Shown here: positions 7,515-16,447 of the stretch, in pieces
Layout of the letters: every line of letters starts with the position of its first letter
How positions within the stretch are numbered: position 1 is the stretch's first letter
Assembly: GCA_916048115.1 (NCBI GenBank)
Contig: CAJZGQ010000003.1
Span: 1-22,411 of the forward strand
Direction: 5' to 3'
From: an uncultured Streptococcus sp.
GTDB lineage: Bacteria > Bacillota > Bacilli > Lactobacillales > Streptococcaceae
Length of the DNA: 22,411 bases
Translations under genes and position numbers: made by a program
The notes under the pieces: generated by a model
Told to the model about the DNA's origin: nothing
Database searches by the model: none
The model's input: the letters and a program-made list of their open reading frames with translations, nothing else

Positions 7515-8270
7515 ATGGCAAAAACATTTGAATACAGCATGAAAATTCCGTTTGATATGAGCGATGTCAATGGTTATATTAAGATTCCCCAATTGATCTT
7601 GCTGTCTTTACAGGTATCGGGCATGCAATCGATTGAGCTGGGTATGAGTGATATGTACATTTTAGAGAACTACAATCTAGTCTGGATTATCACGGATTAC
7701 AATATGAAGATCGAGCGTCTCCCTGTTTTTGATGAGAAAATCACTATCGAAACCTATGCCAAGAGTCACAATCGACTTTTCTGCTACCGGGCCTTTAATA
7801 TCAAGGATGAAGCAGGAAATACTATCATTGAGATGGTCGCGACTTTTGTCTTGATGGATCGGGATACGCGCAAGGTCCATCCAGTTATGAGCGAAATCAC
7901 GGATGCCTTTGACTCTGAATTTTCAAAAACCATGCTTCGTGGTCCCCGTTTTAAAGAATTAGAAGGCGGCGTCGAACAAGAATACCGGGTTCGGTTTTAC
8001 GACTTGGATATGAACGGACATGTCAACAATAGCAAGTACTTGGACTGGGTTTTTGAGGTGATGGGAGCAGACTTCTTGACCCATCATATCCCTAAAAAAG
8101 TTCATCTAAAATATGTCAAAGAAGTGCTAGCAGGAGGTCTCATCACCTCTCAATATGAACAAGAGGGCTTGAAAACTCAGCACCAAATTACTTCAGATAG
8201 TCAGATCAATGCCCAAGCTGAAATTGAGTGGGAAGAAGTAGAAGAAAAGGGTTGGAATTATGGAAAGTAG
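7515..8270 (+). CDS. Acyl-ACP thioesterase
   Basis: The 251-residue protein belongs to the FatA/FatB-type acyl-ACP thioesterase family (double hot-dog fold). It releases free fatty acids from acyl carrier protein in the cytoplasm. The second hot-dog half carries the family motif DLDMNGHVNNSKYLDW (about 163-178), with Asn167 and His169 as likely catalytic residues. The first half (1-120) has the matching FDMSDVNGYIKIPQL segment. Its GGAG ribosome site is inside the end of hemW, and its last 11 bases overlap the next gene. In bacteria such enzymes feed fatty acids into kinase-based recycling or trim membrane lipid chains; the substrate length is not visible here. Confidence 0.9.
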   Translation: MAKTFEYSMKIPFDMSDVNGYIKIPQLILLSLQVSGMQSIELGMSDMYILENYNLVWIITDYNMKIERLPVFDEKITIETYAKSHNRLFCYRAFNIKDEAGNTIIEMVATFVLMDRDTRKVHPVMSEITDAFDSEFSKTMLRGPRFKELEGGVEQEYRVRFYDLDMNGHVNNSKYLDWVFEVMGADFLTHHIPKKVHLKYVKEVLAGGLITSQYEQEGLKTQHQITSDSQINAQAEIEWEEVEEKGWNYGK

Positions 8271-8946
8271 AAGATTAAAAAATAAAAAACAGGAACTTGA
8301 AAGCTATCAAAAACGGGTTGTGGCCTATGCCAAGCGTCAAAAGAACCCTTTGTACATGTTGGGAGATTGGCTCTTGACTCTTTGTGCTTTGGGCATCATC
8401 CTGGTAGAGGAAATTTATAAATTTTTCCGCTATCGCTTGAATTTAGAGAGTTTTAATCGCTTTTTAAGAGAAGATATACGCTGGTATCGGGTCTGGATCC
8501 ATTTCACCTTGGCCTTTCTTTTACCGGTCATGATCTTCTCGATTGGGATTACTAGCCAATCAGGATCCTTCTGGTCCAATTTCTATCACCGCTTGTCCCA
8601 AGGCGTGCTCTTTAGCACAACAGTCAGCCTCGCTGCGACCTTGGTGACTGATTTTGTGGAGAATTTGCAACCAGAAACTAAGTCTGACGGGAAAAATCGG
8701 AGCACCAAACGCACGGTTTATCAAATCAGTGTGGATCAGGCAACCGTGATAGGTTTGTTATTGACTATTGTGATCCTCATGGTGGCTTCCTTCTTGTTTA
8801 CCCAATCGGGAAGTCAAGGGATTAATTTTACAGGTTTGGTGTTACAATTTGTCCTCTATGCTGGAGCCTTGCTCTTATATGGTTCTGGTGGACGAGTCGA
8901 TGCAGAGAAGTTGCATGAAGAAGCTAACACAGAAAGGGAAGAATAA
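8260..8946 (+). CDS. Unrecognised polytopic membrane protein
   Basis: The 228-residue product matches no family I recognise. The first ~30 residues are strongly basic and probably helical. Hydrophobic segments follow at about 33-57, 78-98, 113-133, 163-183 and 193-212, suggesting about five membrane spans, with a charged loop near 135-158 and a charged, Glu-rich tail. There is no signal peptide and no catalytic motif. The ATG lies inside the last codons of the thioesterase gene (11-base overlap) with AAGGG about 8 bases before it. The following gene begins directly after its stop codon, so it is an integral part of the hemW operon. Confidence 0.8.
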   Translation: MESRRLKNKKQELESYQKRVVAYAKRQKNPLYMLGDWLLTLCALGIILVEEIYKFFRYRLNLESFNRFLREDIRWYRVWIHFTLAFLLPVMIFSIGITSQSGSFWSNFYHRLSQGVLFSTTVSLAATLVTDFVENLQPETKSDGKNRSTKRTVYQISVDQATVIGLLLTIVILMVASFLFTQSGSQGINFTGLVLQFVLYAGALLLYGSGGRVDAEKLHEEANTEREE

Positions 8947-9717
8947 ATGCACTATAAGGGCTATTTGATTGATTTGGATGGCACTATTTACAAAGGAAAA
9001 TCCCGAATTCCTGCAGGAGAAGCTTTTGTTCATGAACTGCAGGCGCGTGAGATTCCCTATCTCTTTGTGACCAACAATACAACCCGCACACCAGAGACTG
9101 TTCGGGATATGCTGGCCACTCATTTCAATATAAAAACCCCAGTTTCGACTATCTATACAGCTACCCTTGCGACCATTGACTACATGAATGACCAAAATCT
9201 GGGCAAAAAGGTCTATGTGATCGGAGAAGCGGGGCTCAAAGATGCTATTGAAGAAGCTGGCTATATCATCGATGAAGAAGCACCTGATTATGTGGTGATT
9301 GGCCTCGATTGGCAAGTGGATTATGAGAAGTTTGCTATCGCGACCTTGGCGATTCAAAAAGGAGCTCACTTTATTGGGACCAATCCGGACCTGAACATTC
9401 CAACAGAGCGTGGCTTGATGCCAGGGGCAGGATCCCTGATTGCCCTTGTTGAAGCAGCGACACGGGTCAAGCCTGTGATCATTGGCAAACCAAAGGCCAT
9501 CATTATGGATAAGGCCATTGAACACCTGGGTCTTGCAAGAGAAGAAGTGGTCATGGTTGGGGACAATTATTTAACAGATATTCGTGCGGGTATTGACAAT
9601 GGGATTCCAACCCTTTTGGTGACGACAGGTTTTACCAAACCAGAAGAAGTGCCGACCTTACCAATTGCACCGACACATGTTGTTACCAGTCTAGCGGAGT
9701 GGGATTTTGATGCTTAA
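8947..9717 (+). CDS. NagD-type HAD (subfamily IIA) phosphatase
   Basis: This 256-residue cytoplasmic hydrolase is of the haloacid dehalogenase superfamily, subfamily IIA (NagD/YutF/AraL-like, TIGR01457-type). Motif I is [11 protein letters not shown] (nucleophile Asp9, acid Asp11), motif II is VTNNTTR, the motif III lysine lies in [12 protein letters not shown], and motif IV is [13 protein letters not shown]. The C2-type cap lies between motifs II and III. Members dephosphorylate small metabolites such as sugar or nucleoside phosphates; the substrate here is unknown. It abuts the membrane-protein gene and overlaps the next start by 8 bases. Confidence 0.92.
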   Translation: MHYKGYLIDLDGTIYKGKSRIPAGEAFVHELQAREIPYLFVTNNTTRTPETVRDMLATHFNIKTPVSTIYTATLATIDYMNDQNLGKKVYVIGEAGLKDAIEEAGYIIDEEAPDYVVIGLDWQVDYEKFAIATLAIQKGAHFIGTNPDLNIPTERGLMPGAGSLIALVEAATRVKPVIIGKPKAIIMDKAIEHLGLAREEVVMVGDNYLTDIRAGIDNGIPTLLVTTGFTKPEEVPTLPIAPTHVVTSLAEWDFDA

Positions 9718-10330
9718 AAGTTTGAAATCAATTAACCTATTTTTCTTTATCTTGTCAGCTGCCATCCTTCTCACCATCGCTCTAGCTTGGGTCCTCTATC
9801 CCATGGAGATTCATTGGTTGGGGATTCAAAGCCGGACTGGTTTTTCGGCATCTGTCATCATGAAGAATTTTAATGTCTTGATGAACTATTTGACCAACCC
9901 TTTTCAATGGGTGTTGAAGATGCCTCAATTCCCCTCTTCAAAAAATGGGTTGCACCATTTTGAGGCCGTCAAGTACTTATTTCACTTAGTGACGGTTGTT
10001 TTTGTGGTCACACTACCTGGTTTTATCCAGTTTATGCGGACAGTCGTCAAAAAAGGCTACCTGACCTTGTACCGTAGTCTCTTCTTTTGGATGATGGTTT
10101 TACCAGTAGTGCTTGCAGTGATAGCTGTTATGATTGGCTTTGATCAATTCTTTACGCTCTTTCATCAGGTCTTATTTGCTGGGGACAATACTTGGCTCTT
10201 TGATCCGCGCGTGGATTCGATTATTCTTGCATTACCAGAAGACTACTTTATGCATGCCTTTTTGATTTTCTTTGTCTTATACGAAGGAATGTGTGCGAGT
10301 TTTTATCTATTTTCTAGGAGGAAGAAATGA
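9710..10330 (+). CDS. lit: TIGR01906/DUF1461 membrane protein, Lit-like lipoprotein transacylase
   Basis: The 206-residue protein has four predicted membrane spans (about 9-30, 92-110, 124-143, 177-201) and two outer loops. Loop 1 ends in [11 protein letters not shown] (His82/His83). Loop 2 has [16 protein letters not shown] (His152) followed by an ALPEDYF segment. Length, topology and the spaced histidines match the TIGR01906/DUF1461 family. Characterised members of that family (Lit) move an acyl chain within diacyl lipoproteins to make the lyso form. Lyso-lipoproteins are known from some low-GC Gram-positives, including oral streptococci. The function is inferred by family memory, not proven. 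ATG 9710 (GGAG 10 bases upstream) is preferred to the adjoining TTG at 9707. It overlaps both neighbours. Confidence 0.72.
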   Translation: MLKSLKSINLFFFILSAAILLTIALAWVLYPMEIHWLGIQSRTGFSASVIMKNFNVLMNYLTNPFQWVLKMPQFPSSKNGLHHFEAVKYLFHLVTVVFVVTLPGFIQFMRTVVKKGYLTLYRSLFFWMMVLPVVLAVIAVMIGFDQFFTLFHQVLFAGDNTWLFDPRVDSIILALPEDYFMHAFLIFFVLYEGMCASFYLFSRRKK

Positions 10331-11310
10331 ACCAATACAACCGATTATTAGACCCTAAAAAAGATATAGGAAGGTATTCCGGGACCCTTGCCATTTATCT
10401 CTTGGTAATGACCTTGGTAACCGTCCTGTGGGAAGTGCTCCTGGGCCTGATCCTTTCAGGTTCGCTCAGAAAAGATCCAAGTAAAATAGCGGAGAGAATG
10501 ACTAGCCTGAATGTTTGGGCAGGAGTTCCCTATTTTATCTCCATTTTTATTGGCCTCTTTATCTTTAATGCCTATCGCAAGAAGGCCCTCTTTAAGTTTG
10601 ATCTTAAGCATAAGGGACGCAAGATGACACCTTCAGTCTTCTTTATTCTTCTCGCCTTTCTTGGCTTTTCTCAAGTCTTTTCATCTGTGATGACACAAGT
10701 GATTGAGCGCATGTTTGAGACCATTGGCCTTCATTCTCCAACACCAGATCTAGGAGATACGATTGAGCGATCTTGGACTATGCTCTTGTATGCTGGCTTT
10801 TTTGGTCCTATCACAGAGGAATTCTTCTTCCGTGGGGCTGGCTTGCGAGGCTTGGAACGGTATGGCAAAATCTTTGCCATTGTCATGACGGCTATTTTAT
10901 TCGGCCTCTTCCATGCCAATTTTGACCAGCTCTTTTTCGCGGGTATCATTGGTCTAGGATTCGGCTACATTGCCTTTGAATACAATATCTGGTGGGCGAT
11001 TTTCTATCACATTTTCAATAACTTTGTCATTTCCCAAGGTTTGCATTATGTGGCCTATCATGTGGACGAGGGACTAGCGAATTGGCTTCAAATCGGTGTT
11101 TTAGCCATTGGTTCCATTGTCATGATAGTGGTTCTTGCGACTAAATGGCCAGCTATCAAGGCTTATATTCAGGCCAATAAACCTCAGCCGGGAGTTTTCC
11201 AGCGTGCCCTCGCTTCCTTCTGGTTCTGGTTCTTCGTGCTATTCACTATCCTGATGTCTATTGTTCCTTATGTGATTCCTCTCTTTCAGATGGTCAATTT
11301 CAAAGGATAA
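10327..11310 (+). CDS. CPBP-family intramembrane metalloprotease
   Basis: This 327-residue polytopic protein has the three CPBP (Abi/Rce1-like) motifs. EE...R is in TEEFFFRGAG (Glu164, Glu165, Arg169), a histidine is in FGLFHANF (His196), and HIFNNF supplies the H..xN motif. About eight membrane spans are visible. In Gram-positive bacteria such enzymes serve in bacteriocin self-immunity, protein maturation or signalling. No bacteriocin gene is nearby, so the role is open. The start is an ATGA overlap with the preceding gene, with AGGAGG just upstream. It ends the hemW operon; a terminator follows 20 bases later. Confidence 0.88.
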   Translation: MNQYNRLLDPKKDIGRYSGTLAIYLLVMTLVTVLWEVLLGLILSGSLRKDPSKIAERMTSLNVWAGVPYFISIFIGLFIFNAYRKKALFKFDLKHKGRKMTPSVFFILLAFLGFSQVFSSVMTQVIERMFETIGLHSPTPDLGDTIERSWTMLLYAGFFGPITEEFFFRGAGLRGLERYGKIFAIVMTAILFGLFHANFDQLFFAGIIGLGFGYIAFEYNIWWAIFYHIFNNFVISQGLHYVAYHVDEGLANWLQIGVLAIGSIVMIVVLATKWPAIKAYIQANKPQPGVFQRALASFWFWFFVLFTILMSIVPYVIPLFQMVNFKG

Positions 11311-11330
11311 AGTTTATCGATTGCTAGTAA

Positions 11331-11359
11331 AGGGGGATCCTTTTAGATCCCTCTTTTTT
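11331..11359 (+). terminator. Terminator of the hemW operon
   Basis: AGGGGGATC pairs with GATCCCTCT (one G-U pair) around a six-base loop and runs into TTTTT, 20 bases after the CPBP protease stop. Confidence 0.88.
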
Positions 11360-11471
11360 GCTATAAAAAAGGGCAAGTGAAGATAAAGGATTGAGGTTGG
11401 ATGTCTGGTCTATCTTTTAAACATTATTTTTACCCTGGTTAAGGCGGATATAAAAAATACAGATATAATAC

Positions 11472-11496
11472 AGAGAGGCCAAGACCTCTCTTTTTT
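11472..11496 (+). terminator. Second terminator, directly before the uvrC promoter
   Basis: AGAGAGG pairs with CCTCTCT around CCAAGA and is followed by TTTTT. The uvrC -10 element begins two bases after the T-tract. It would insulate uvrC from the operon upstream. The ~110 bases between this hairpin and the preceding terminator hold no gene I can support. Confidence 0.75.
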
Positions 11497-11504
11497 GCTA
11501 TAAT
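11496..11504 (+). promoter_or_regulatory. Extended -10 promoter of uvrC
   Basis: TGCTATAAT is a consensus extended -10 element without a recognisable -35 box. Seven bases separate it from the uvrC ATG, so the mRNA is predicted to be leaderless. A second TATAAT lies 35 bases upstream at 11464-11469, before the terminator hairpin. Confidence 0.65.
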
Positions 11505-11511
11505 AGAGAGT

Positions 11512-13347
11512 ATGAATAACTTGATTAAATCCAAGCTCGAGCTCTTGCCGACGAGTCCGGGCTGTTACATTCACAAAGATAAGAACGGTACCATCATCTA
11601 TGTGGGGAAGGCCAAGAATCTTCGCAATCGGGTGCGGTCCTATTTTAGAGGGAGCCACGATACCAAGACGGAAGCGCTGGTATCTGAGATTGTGGATTTT
11701 GAGTTTATCGTTACTGAGTCTAATATTGAGGCCTTGCTTCTCGAGATCAACCTGATCAAGGAGAACAAGCCCAAGTACAATATCATGCTCAAGGACGACA
11801 AGTCCTATCCCTTCATCAAGATTACCAATGAGCGCTATCCGCGTCTCATCATCACGCGCCAGGTCAAAAAGGATGGCGGGCTCTATTTCGGTCCCTATCC
11901 GGATGTAGGGGCGGCCAATGAGATCAAGCGACTTTTAGACCGAATTTTCCCATTCCGCAAGTGTACCAATCCGCCTTCTAAGGTCTGCTTTTACTACCAT
12001 CTAGGGCAGTGTATGGCCCACACGGTCTGCCATAAGGATGAGGCCTATTTCAAGGGCATGGCCCAGGAGGTTTCTGATTTCCTCAAGGGGCAGGATGACA
12101 AGATTATCGATGAGCTCAAGCTCAAGATGACTACGGCAGCGCAAAACATGGAATTCGAGCGGGCGGCCGAGCATCGGGATCTGATCCAGGCCATCGGCAC
12201 TCTGCGGACCAAACAGCGGGTCATGGCCAAGGATTTGCAGAACCGGGATGTCTTTGGCTATTACGTAGACAAGGGCTGGATGTGTGTGCAGGTCTTCTTT
12301 GTCCGTCAGGGCAAGCTGATCGAGCGCGACGTCAACCTCTTCCCTTACTACAATGATCCGGACGAGGATTTCTTGACCTATGTGGGTCAGTTTTACCAGG
12401 AGAAATCTCACCTGATCCCTAATGAAATCCTGATCCCTCAAGATATCGATGAGGAAGCGGTCAAGGCCCTTGTGGATACCAAGGTCCTCAAGCCCCAACG
12501 TGGGGAGAAGAAGCAGTTGGTCAATCTGGCCATCAAGAATGCGCGGGTCAGTCTGGAGCAGAAGTTCAATCTCCTTGAAAAATCCATGGAAAAGACCCAA
12601 GGTGCTATTGAAAATCTTGGAAAACTCCTGCAAATCCCAACTCCTGTGCGCATTGAGTCTTTTGATAACTCCAACATCATGGGGACCAGTCCGGTTTCTG
12701 CCATGGTCGTCTTTGTCAATGGAAAGCCAAGCAAAAAGGACTACCGCAAGTACAAGATCAAGACCGTCGTCGGGCCAGATGACTATGCCAGCATGCGGGA
12801 AGTCATTCGCAGACGTTACAGCCGGGTTATGCGGGATGGCCTGACACCACCAGATCTGATCGTTATCGATGGGGGGCAGGGGCAAGTCAATATTGCCAAG
12901 CAAGTCATCCAAGAAGAGTTGGGACTGGATATTCCCATTGCAGGTCTGCAAAAGAATGACAAGCACCAGACCCATGAATTGCTCTTTGGTGATCCTCTCC
13001 AAGTTATTGAACTCTCTCGGACTTCGCAGGAATTTTTCCTCCTCCAGCGGATCCAGGATGAAGTTCACCGTTTCGCCATCACCTTCCACCGCCAGCTAAG
13101 GTCCAAGAATTCCTTCTCCTCTCAGCTGGACGGTATCGAAGGCTTGGGACCAAAACGCAAGCAATTGCTGATGAAACACTTCAAGTCACTGACCAAGATC
13201 AAAGAAGCCACTGTGGATGAGATCGTCACAGTCGGCATCCCACGAGCAGTGGCGGAGGCAGTGCAAGAAAAGCTCCATCAAGGAAAGCAGGAAGAAGCAA
13301 GTCCCTTGATGGAAGTGGCGGAGGATTATGAACCATACAAATCATAA
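11512..13347 (+). CDS. uvrC: UvrABC excinuclease subunit C
   Basis: UvrC makes the dual incision on both sides of a DNA lesion in nucleotide excision repair after UvrA/UvrB damage recognition. At 611 residues it has full family length. The N-terminal GIY-YIG nuclease (about 10-95) has [28 protein letters not shown] Cys-containing segment near 155-175 includes [17 protein letters not shown]. The UVR UvrB-binding motif is near 205-240 ([16 protein letters not shown]). The C-terminal RNase-H-like nuclease has [21 protein letters not shown] and [13 protein letters not shown]. Tandem helix-hairpin-helix DNA-binding motifs end the protein ([19 protein letters not shown]). No Shine-Dalgarno is seen before the ATG, consistent with a leaderless start. 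Confidence 0.97.
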   Translation: MNNLIKSKLELLPTSPGCYIHKDKNGTIIYVGKAKNLRNRVRSYFRGSHDTKTEALVSEIVDFEFIVTESNIEALLLEINLIKENKPKYNIMLKDDKSYPFIKITNERYPRLIITRQVKKDGGLYFGPYPDVGAANEIKRLLDRIFPFRKCTNPPSKVCFYYHLGQCMAHTVCHKDEAYFKGMAQEVSDFLKGQDDKIIDELKLKMTTAAQNMEFERAAEHRDLIQAIGTLRTKQRVMAKDLQNRDVFGYYVDKGWMCVQVFFVRQGKLIERDVNLFPYYNDPDEDFLTYVGQFYQEKSHLIPNEILIPQDIDEEAVKALVDTKVLKPQRGEKKQLVNLAIKNARVSLEQKFNLLEKSMEKTQGAIENLGKLLQIPTPVRIESFDNSNIMGTSPVSAMVVFVNGKPSKKDYRKYKIKTVVGPDDYASMREVIRRRYSRVMRDGLTPPDLIVIDGGQGQVNIAKQVIQEELGLDIPIAGLQKNDKHQTHELLFGDPLQVIELSRTSQEFFLLQRIQDEVHRFAITFHRQLRSKNSFSSQLDGIEGLGPKRKQLLMKHFKSLTKIKEATVDEIVTVGIPRAVAEAVQEKLHQGKQEEASPLMEVAEDYEPYKS

Positions 13348-13357
13348 GGAGTTTAAA

Positions 13358-14200
13358 ATGAACCATCGAATTGCTATTTTATCTGATATTCACGGAGATA
13401 CAAGAGCCCTGGAGGCAGTGATTGCGGATGCGCGTGCTCTAGGTGCAACAGAATACTGGCTTTTAGGGGACATTTTGCTACCGGGGCCTGGACGAGAGGA
13501 TCTTTTTGACTTGCTTGATGCGATTCCTATCACGGCGGCTGTTCGAGGAAATTGGGACGATTGTGTTCTAGAGGCTTTGGATGGCGAGTATGGTCTTGAG
13601 GATCCGCAGGAGATCCAGCTTCTTCGTCTCACTCAGTATGTCATGGAGGGACTAGAGCCTAAGCAGATCGATTGGCTTCGTTCCCTTCCATTGGTAGAGA
13701 AGAAGGAGGTCAATGGTATTCGCTTTTCACTAAGCCACAACTTGCCAGAAAAGAATTATGGTGGGGACTTGCGTCCAGCTAATGCGACGGAGAACTTTGA
13801 CCAACTGCTGGATGACCAGACAGATATGGCCATCTACGGTCATGTCCACAAGCAGTTGCTTCGCTATGGCAGTCAGGGCCAGCAGATTCTTAATCCAGGA
13901 ACCATTGGCATGCCTTATTTTGACTGGGAACCAATTCAAAACCACAGAGCTCAATATGCTCTGATCGATGTCGAAGAAGATGGGGTGACCAACCTGCAAT
14001 TTCGTAAGGTGGCCTATGACTATGAAGCAGAGCTCCAAGATGCTAAGGACAAAGATCTTCCTTTTATTGAGATGTACGAAGAATTGAGACGCGAGGATAA
14101 CTATCGGGGCCATAACATCGAGCTCCTAACTAGCTTAATTGAGAAATACGGTTATGCCAAAGAAGTAGCTGACTATTTCAATCTTTCCAATGAATCATAG
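13358..14200 (+). CDS. Calcineurin-like metallophosphoesterase
   Basis: The 280-residue cytoplasmic protein has all metal-binding motifs of the calcineurin-like superfamily: D-x-H in LSDIHGD (Asp10, His12), GD in WLLGD (Asp38), GN in RGNWDD (Asn65), and GHVH (His162, His164). It is longer than YfcE-type phosphodiesterases by a C-terminal extension. The substrate is unknown. The start at 13358 follows AAGGAG at 7-base spacing, the SD overlapping the uvrC stop. Another ATG at 13328 in the same frame lies inside uvrC and lacks a ribosome site. Ten bases after uvrC, so the two are probably translated from one mRNA. Confidence 0.9.
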   Translation: MNHRIAILSDIHGDTRALEAVIADARALGATEYWLLGDILLPGPGREDLFDLLDAIPITAAVRGNWDDCVLEALDGEYGLEDPQEIQLLRLTQYVMEGLEPKQIDWLRSLPLVEKKEVNGIRFSLSHNLPEKNYGGDLRPANATENFDQLLDDQTDMAIYGHVHKQLLRYGSQGQQILNPGTIGMPYFDWEPIQNHRAQYALIDVEEDGVTNLQFRKVAYDYEAELQDAKDKDLPFIEMYEELRREDNYRGHNIELLTSLIEKYGYAKEVADYFNLSNES

Positions 14201-14226
14201 GTGGATCTCTTGTGTATTCAACCTAT

Positions 14227-14265
14227 AAAAAAGAAGCGGAACTTCAAAATGTCCGCTTCTTTTTT
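14227..14265 (+). terminator. Strong terminator after the phosphoesterase gene
   Basis: AAAAAAGAAGCGGA pairs perfectly with TCCGCTTCTTTTTT (14 bp) around an 11-base loop. Because both a U-tract and an A-tract flank the GC core it may work in both directions. Confidence 0.92.
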
Positions 14266-14307
14266 CACAATCTTAGGCTGTAAAACCCTGCAAGCTCTTT
14301 CATTTTG

Positions 14308-14316
14308 TGTTAAAAT
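14308..14316 (+). promoter_or_regulatory. Extended -10 promoter of the nitroreductase gene
   Basis: TGTTAAAAT fits an extended -10 element (TGnTAnAAT) and lies about 25 bases before an AAGGA ribosome site. No convincing -35 box is seen. Confidence 0.5.
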
Positions 14317-14348
14317 AGGAGTAACAGAAATAGAAAAGGAAGAAGCTT

Positions 14349-14954
14349 ATGAAATTTCTAGAGCTCAATAAAAAACGCCATGCGATCAAGCATTTCACTG
14401 ACCAACCGGTCGATCCAAAGGATGTACGGACTGCTATTGAGATCGCAACCTTGTCCCCTAGTGCCCACAATAGCCAGCCTTGGAAATTTGTGGTCGTTCG
14501 TCAAAAAAATGCGGAATTGGCAAAATTAGCCTATGGTGCAAACTACGATCAAGTCATGGAAGCACCTGTGACCATCGCCCTCTTTACAGATACCGATTTG
14601 CAAAAACGGGCTCGCAAGATTGCGCGTGTCGGTGGGGTGAAAAACTTCACAGACGAGCAGTTGCAATACTTTATGCAAAATCTTCCTGCTGAATTTGCGC
14701 GCTATGATGCCCAACAAACAAGTGATTACTTGGCTTTGAATGCCGGTCTTGTGGCTATGAACTTGGTACTTGCTTTGACGGACCAAGGCATTGGAACCAA
14801 TATTATCTTGGGATTTGATAAATCAAAAATCAATGAAGTATTGGACATCGAAGAGCGTTTCCGTCCGGAAGTCTTGATTACGGTTGGCTATGCCGCTGAA
14901 AAAGTAGAGCCAAGCTATCGCTTACCAGTGGACGAAATCATTGACAAACGCTAA
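14349..14954 (+). CDS. Nitroreductase-family flavoprotein
   Basis: The 201-residue protein belongs to the FMN-dependent nitroreductase family, which reduces nitro-aromatics, quinones or flavins with NAD(P)H. FMN-binding features are KKRHAIKHF at 8-16, SPSAHNSQPWKF at 37-48 and GIGTNIILGF near 145-155. The physiological substrate is unknown. AAGGA lies 8 bases before the ATG. The pepV gene starts 34 bases after its stop without a terminator between, so the two form a likely operon. Confidence 0.92.
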   Translation: MKFLELNKKRHAIKHFTDQPVDPKDVRTAIEIATLSPSAHNSQPWKFVVVRQKNAELAKLAYGANYDQVMEAPVTIALFTDTDLQKRARKIARVGGVKNFTDEQLQYFMQNLPAEFARYDAQQTSDYLALNAGLVAMNLVLALTDQGIGTNIILGFDKSKINEVLDIEERFRPEVLITVGYAAEKVEPSYRLPVDEIIDKR

Positions 14955-14988
14955 GCCATTTAGCAAATAGAAGATCGAGGAGGAATTC

Positions 14989-16395
14989 ATGACAACAGTT
15001 GACTTTAAAGCAGAAGTAGAAAAACGTCGCGATGAGATGATGGCTGACCTATACAGCCTCTTGGAAATCAATTCTGAACGCGATGACAGCAAGGCAGATG
15101 CGGAGCATCCTTTTGGACCTGGTCCTGTAAAAGCTCTTGAAAAATTCTTGGAAATTGCCAAGCGTGATGGCTATGAAACTAAGAATGTCGACAATTATGC
15201 CGGTCACTTTACCTTTGGTGAAGGAGAAGAAGAGCTTGGAATCTTTGCCCATATGGACGTCGTGCCTGCTGGTAGTGGCTGGAAGACGGATCCCTACAAA
15301 CCAGAAATTATCGATGGCAAGCTCTATGCGCGTGGTTCGTCTGATGATAAAGGGCCTACAATGGCCTGCTACTATGGTTTGAAGATCATTAAAGACCTAG
15401 GACTCCCTGTTTCTAAGCGCGTGCGCTTTGTTGTCGGTACGGATGAAGAATCAGGATGGGGCGACATGGATTACTATTTCAAACATGTCGGACTTCCTGA
15501 GCCAGATTTTGGCTTCTCACCAGATGCGGAATTCCCAATCATCAATGGGGAAAAAGGAAACATCACTGAGTACCTTCATTTTGGAAATGACAACACAGGA
15601 AGTGCCCATCTTCATAGCTTTACAGGTGGCCTTCGTGAAAACATGGTACCAGAGTCAGCGACGGCAGTCGTTTCTGGTCAACTTCCAGATCTTGCTGGCC
15701 TCTTAGATGCCTTTGCCAAGGAACACCAGCTCAAGTATGAAATCTCAACTGTTGACGAAGAAACCTATACCGTTACGATTGTCGGGAAATCTGCTCATGG
15801 ATCAACTCCTGAAGATGGGATCAATGGTGCGACCTACTTGGCTCTCTTGTTGAACCAATTTGATTTTGGTGGTGCTGCTAAGGCTTACCTTCATGTGACA
15901 GCTTCACTTCTTCACGAAGATTTTGCTGGTGAAAAATTAGGCATTGCCCATACAGATGCCAAGATGGGACCATTGAGCATGAATGCAGGTGTCTTCCATT
16001 TTGATGATAGCCAAGCAGATAATACTATTGCCCTCAATATCCGTTACCCTCAAGGAACAGATCCTGAAACCATTAAAGCCATCCTTGAAAAGATCGAAGG
16101 AGTGGCTACAGTGAGCTTGTCAGCCCATGGCCACACACCTCACTATGTTCCGATGGATGATGAATTGGTATCCACTCTCTTGCGTGTTTATGAGAAACAA
16201 ACTGGCCTCAAAGGACACGAACAAGTGATCGGTGGTGGTACCTTTGGTCGCCTCTTGAAACGTGGGGTTGCCTTTGGTGCTATGTTCCCTGACTATGTCA
16301 ATACCATGCACCAAGCTAATGAATTCGCAGATGTCGAAGATCTCTATCGTGCAGCAGCTATTTACGCAGAAGCCATCTACGAATTAATCAAATAA
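14989..16395 (+). CDS. pepV: Dipeptidase PepV (M20 metallopeptidase)
   Basis: PepV is a cytosolic di-zinc dipeptidase that hydrolyses a wide range of dipeptides taken up by the cell. The 468 residues match the family length. Metal and catalytic motifs are [15 protein letters not shown] (His88, Asp90), [23 protein letters not shown] (Glu near 153), [14 protein letters not shown] and the C-terminal [13 protein letters not shown]. The inserted lid domain lies in the middle, with [17 protein letters not shown] at 7-base spacing supports the ATG. Confidence 0.96.
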   Translation: MTTVDFKAEVEKRRDEMMADLYSLLEINSERDDSKADAEHPFGPGPVKALEKFLEIAKRDGYETKNVDNYAGHFTFGEGEEELGIFAHMDVVPAGSGWKTDPYKPEIIDGKLYARGSSDDKGPTMACYYGLKIIKDLGLPVSKRVRFVVGTDEESGWGDMDYYFKHVGLPEPDFGFSPDAEFPIINGEKGNITEYLHFGNDNTGSAHLHSFTGGLRENMVPESATAVVSGQLPDLAGLLDAFAKEHQLKYEISTVDEETYTVTIVGKSAHGSTPEDGINGATYLALLLNQFDFGGAAKAYLHVTASLLHEDFAGEKLGIAHTDAKMGPLSMNAGVFHFDDSQADNTIALNIRYPQGTDPETIKAILEKIEGVATVSLSAHGHTPHYVPMDDELVSTLLRVYEKQTGLKGHEQVIGGGTFGRLLKRGVAFGAMFPDYVNTMHQANEFADVEDLYRAAAIYAEAIYELIK

Positions 16396-16402
16396 TCCAC
16401 TA

Positions 16403-16430
16403 CTCGGCCAGTTTTTCTGGCTGAGTTTTT
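16403..16430 (+). terminator. Terminator after pepV
   Basis: CTCGGCCAG pairs with CTGGCTGAG (9 bp, one G-U pair) around TTTTT and is followed by five T, 7 bases after the pepV stop. Confidence 0.88.
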
Positions 16431-16447
16431 CCATAGAAGGAGGACTT

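Noticed and set aside
11436..11469. Complete promoter with TATAAT at 11464-11469
   Set aside because: No -35 or extended -10 element accompanies it, and transcripts would begin inside the terminator arm.
11512..12590. Apparent codon-style shift in the first part of uvrC (more AAG, CTC, GAC codons) suggesting recombination
   Set aside because: Judged by eye only; a sliding GC3 and codon-usage calculation and a phylogeny of both parts would be needed.
12001..13089. A 362-codon open frame on the - strand inside uvrC, and several shorter frames there
   Set aside because: uvrC is complete and has all family motifs; the opposite frame has no recognisable domain or ribosome site and is a by-product of codon bias.
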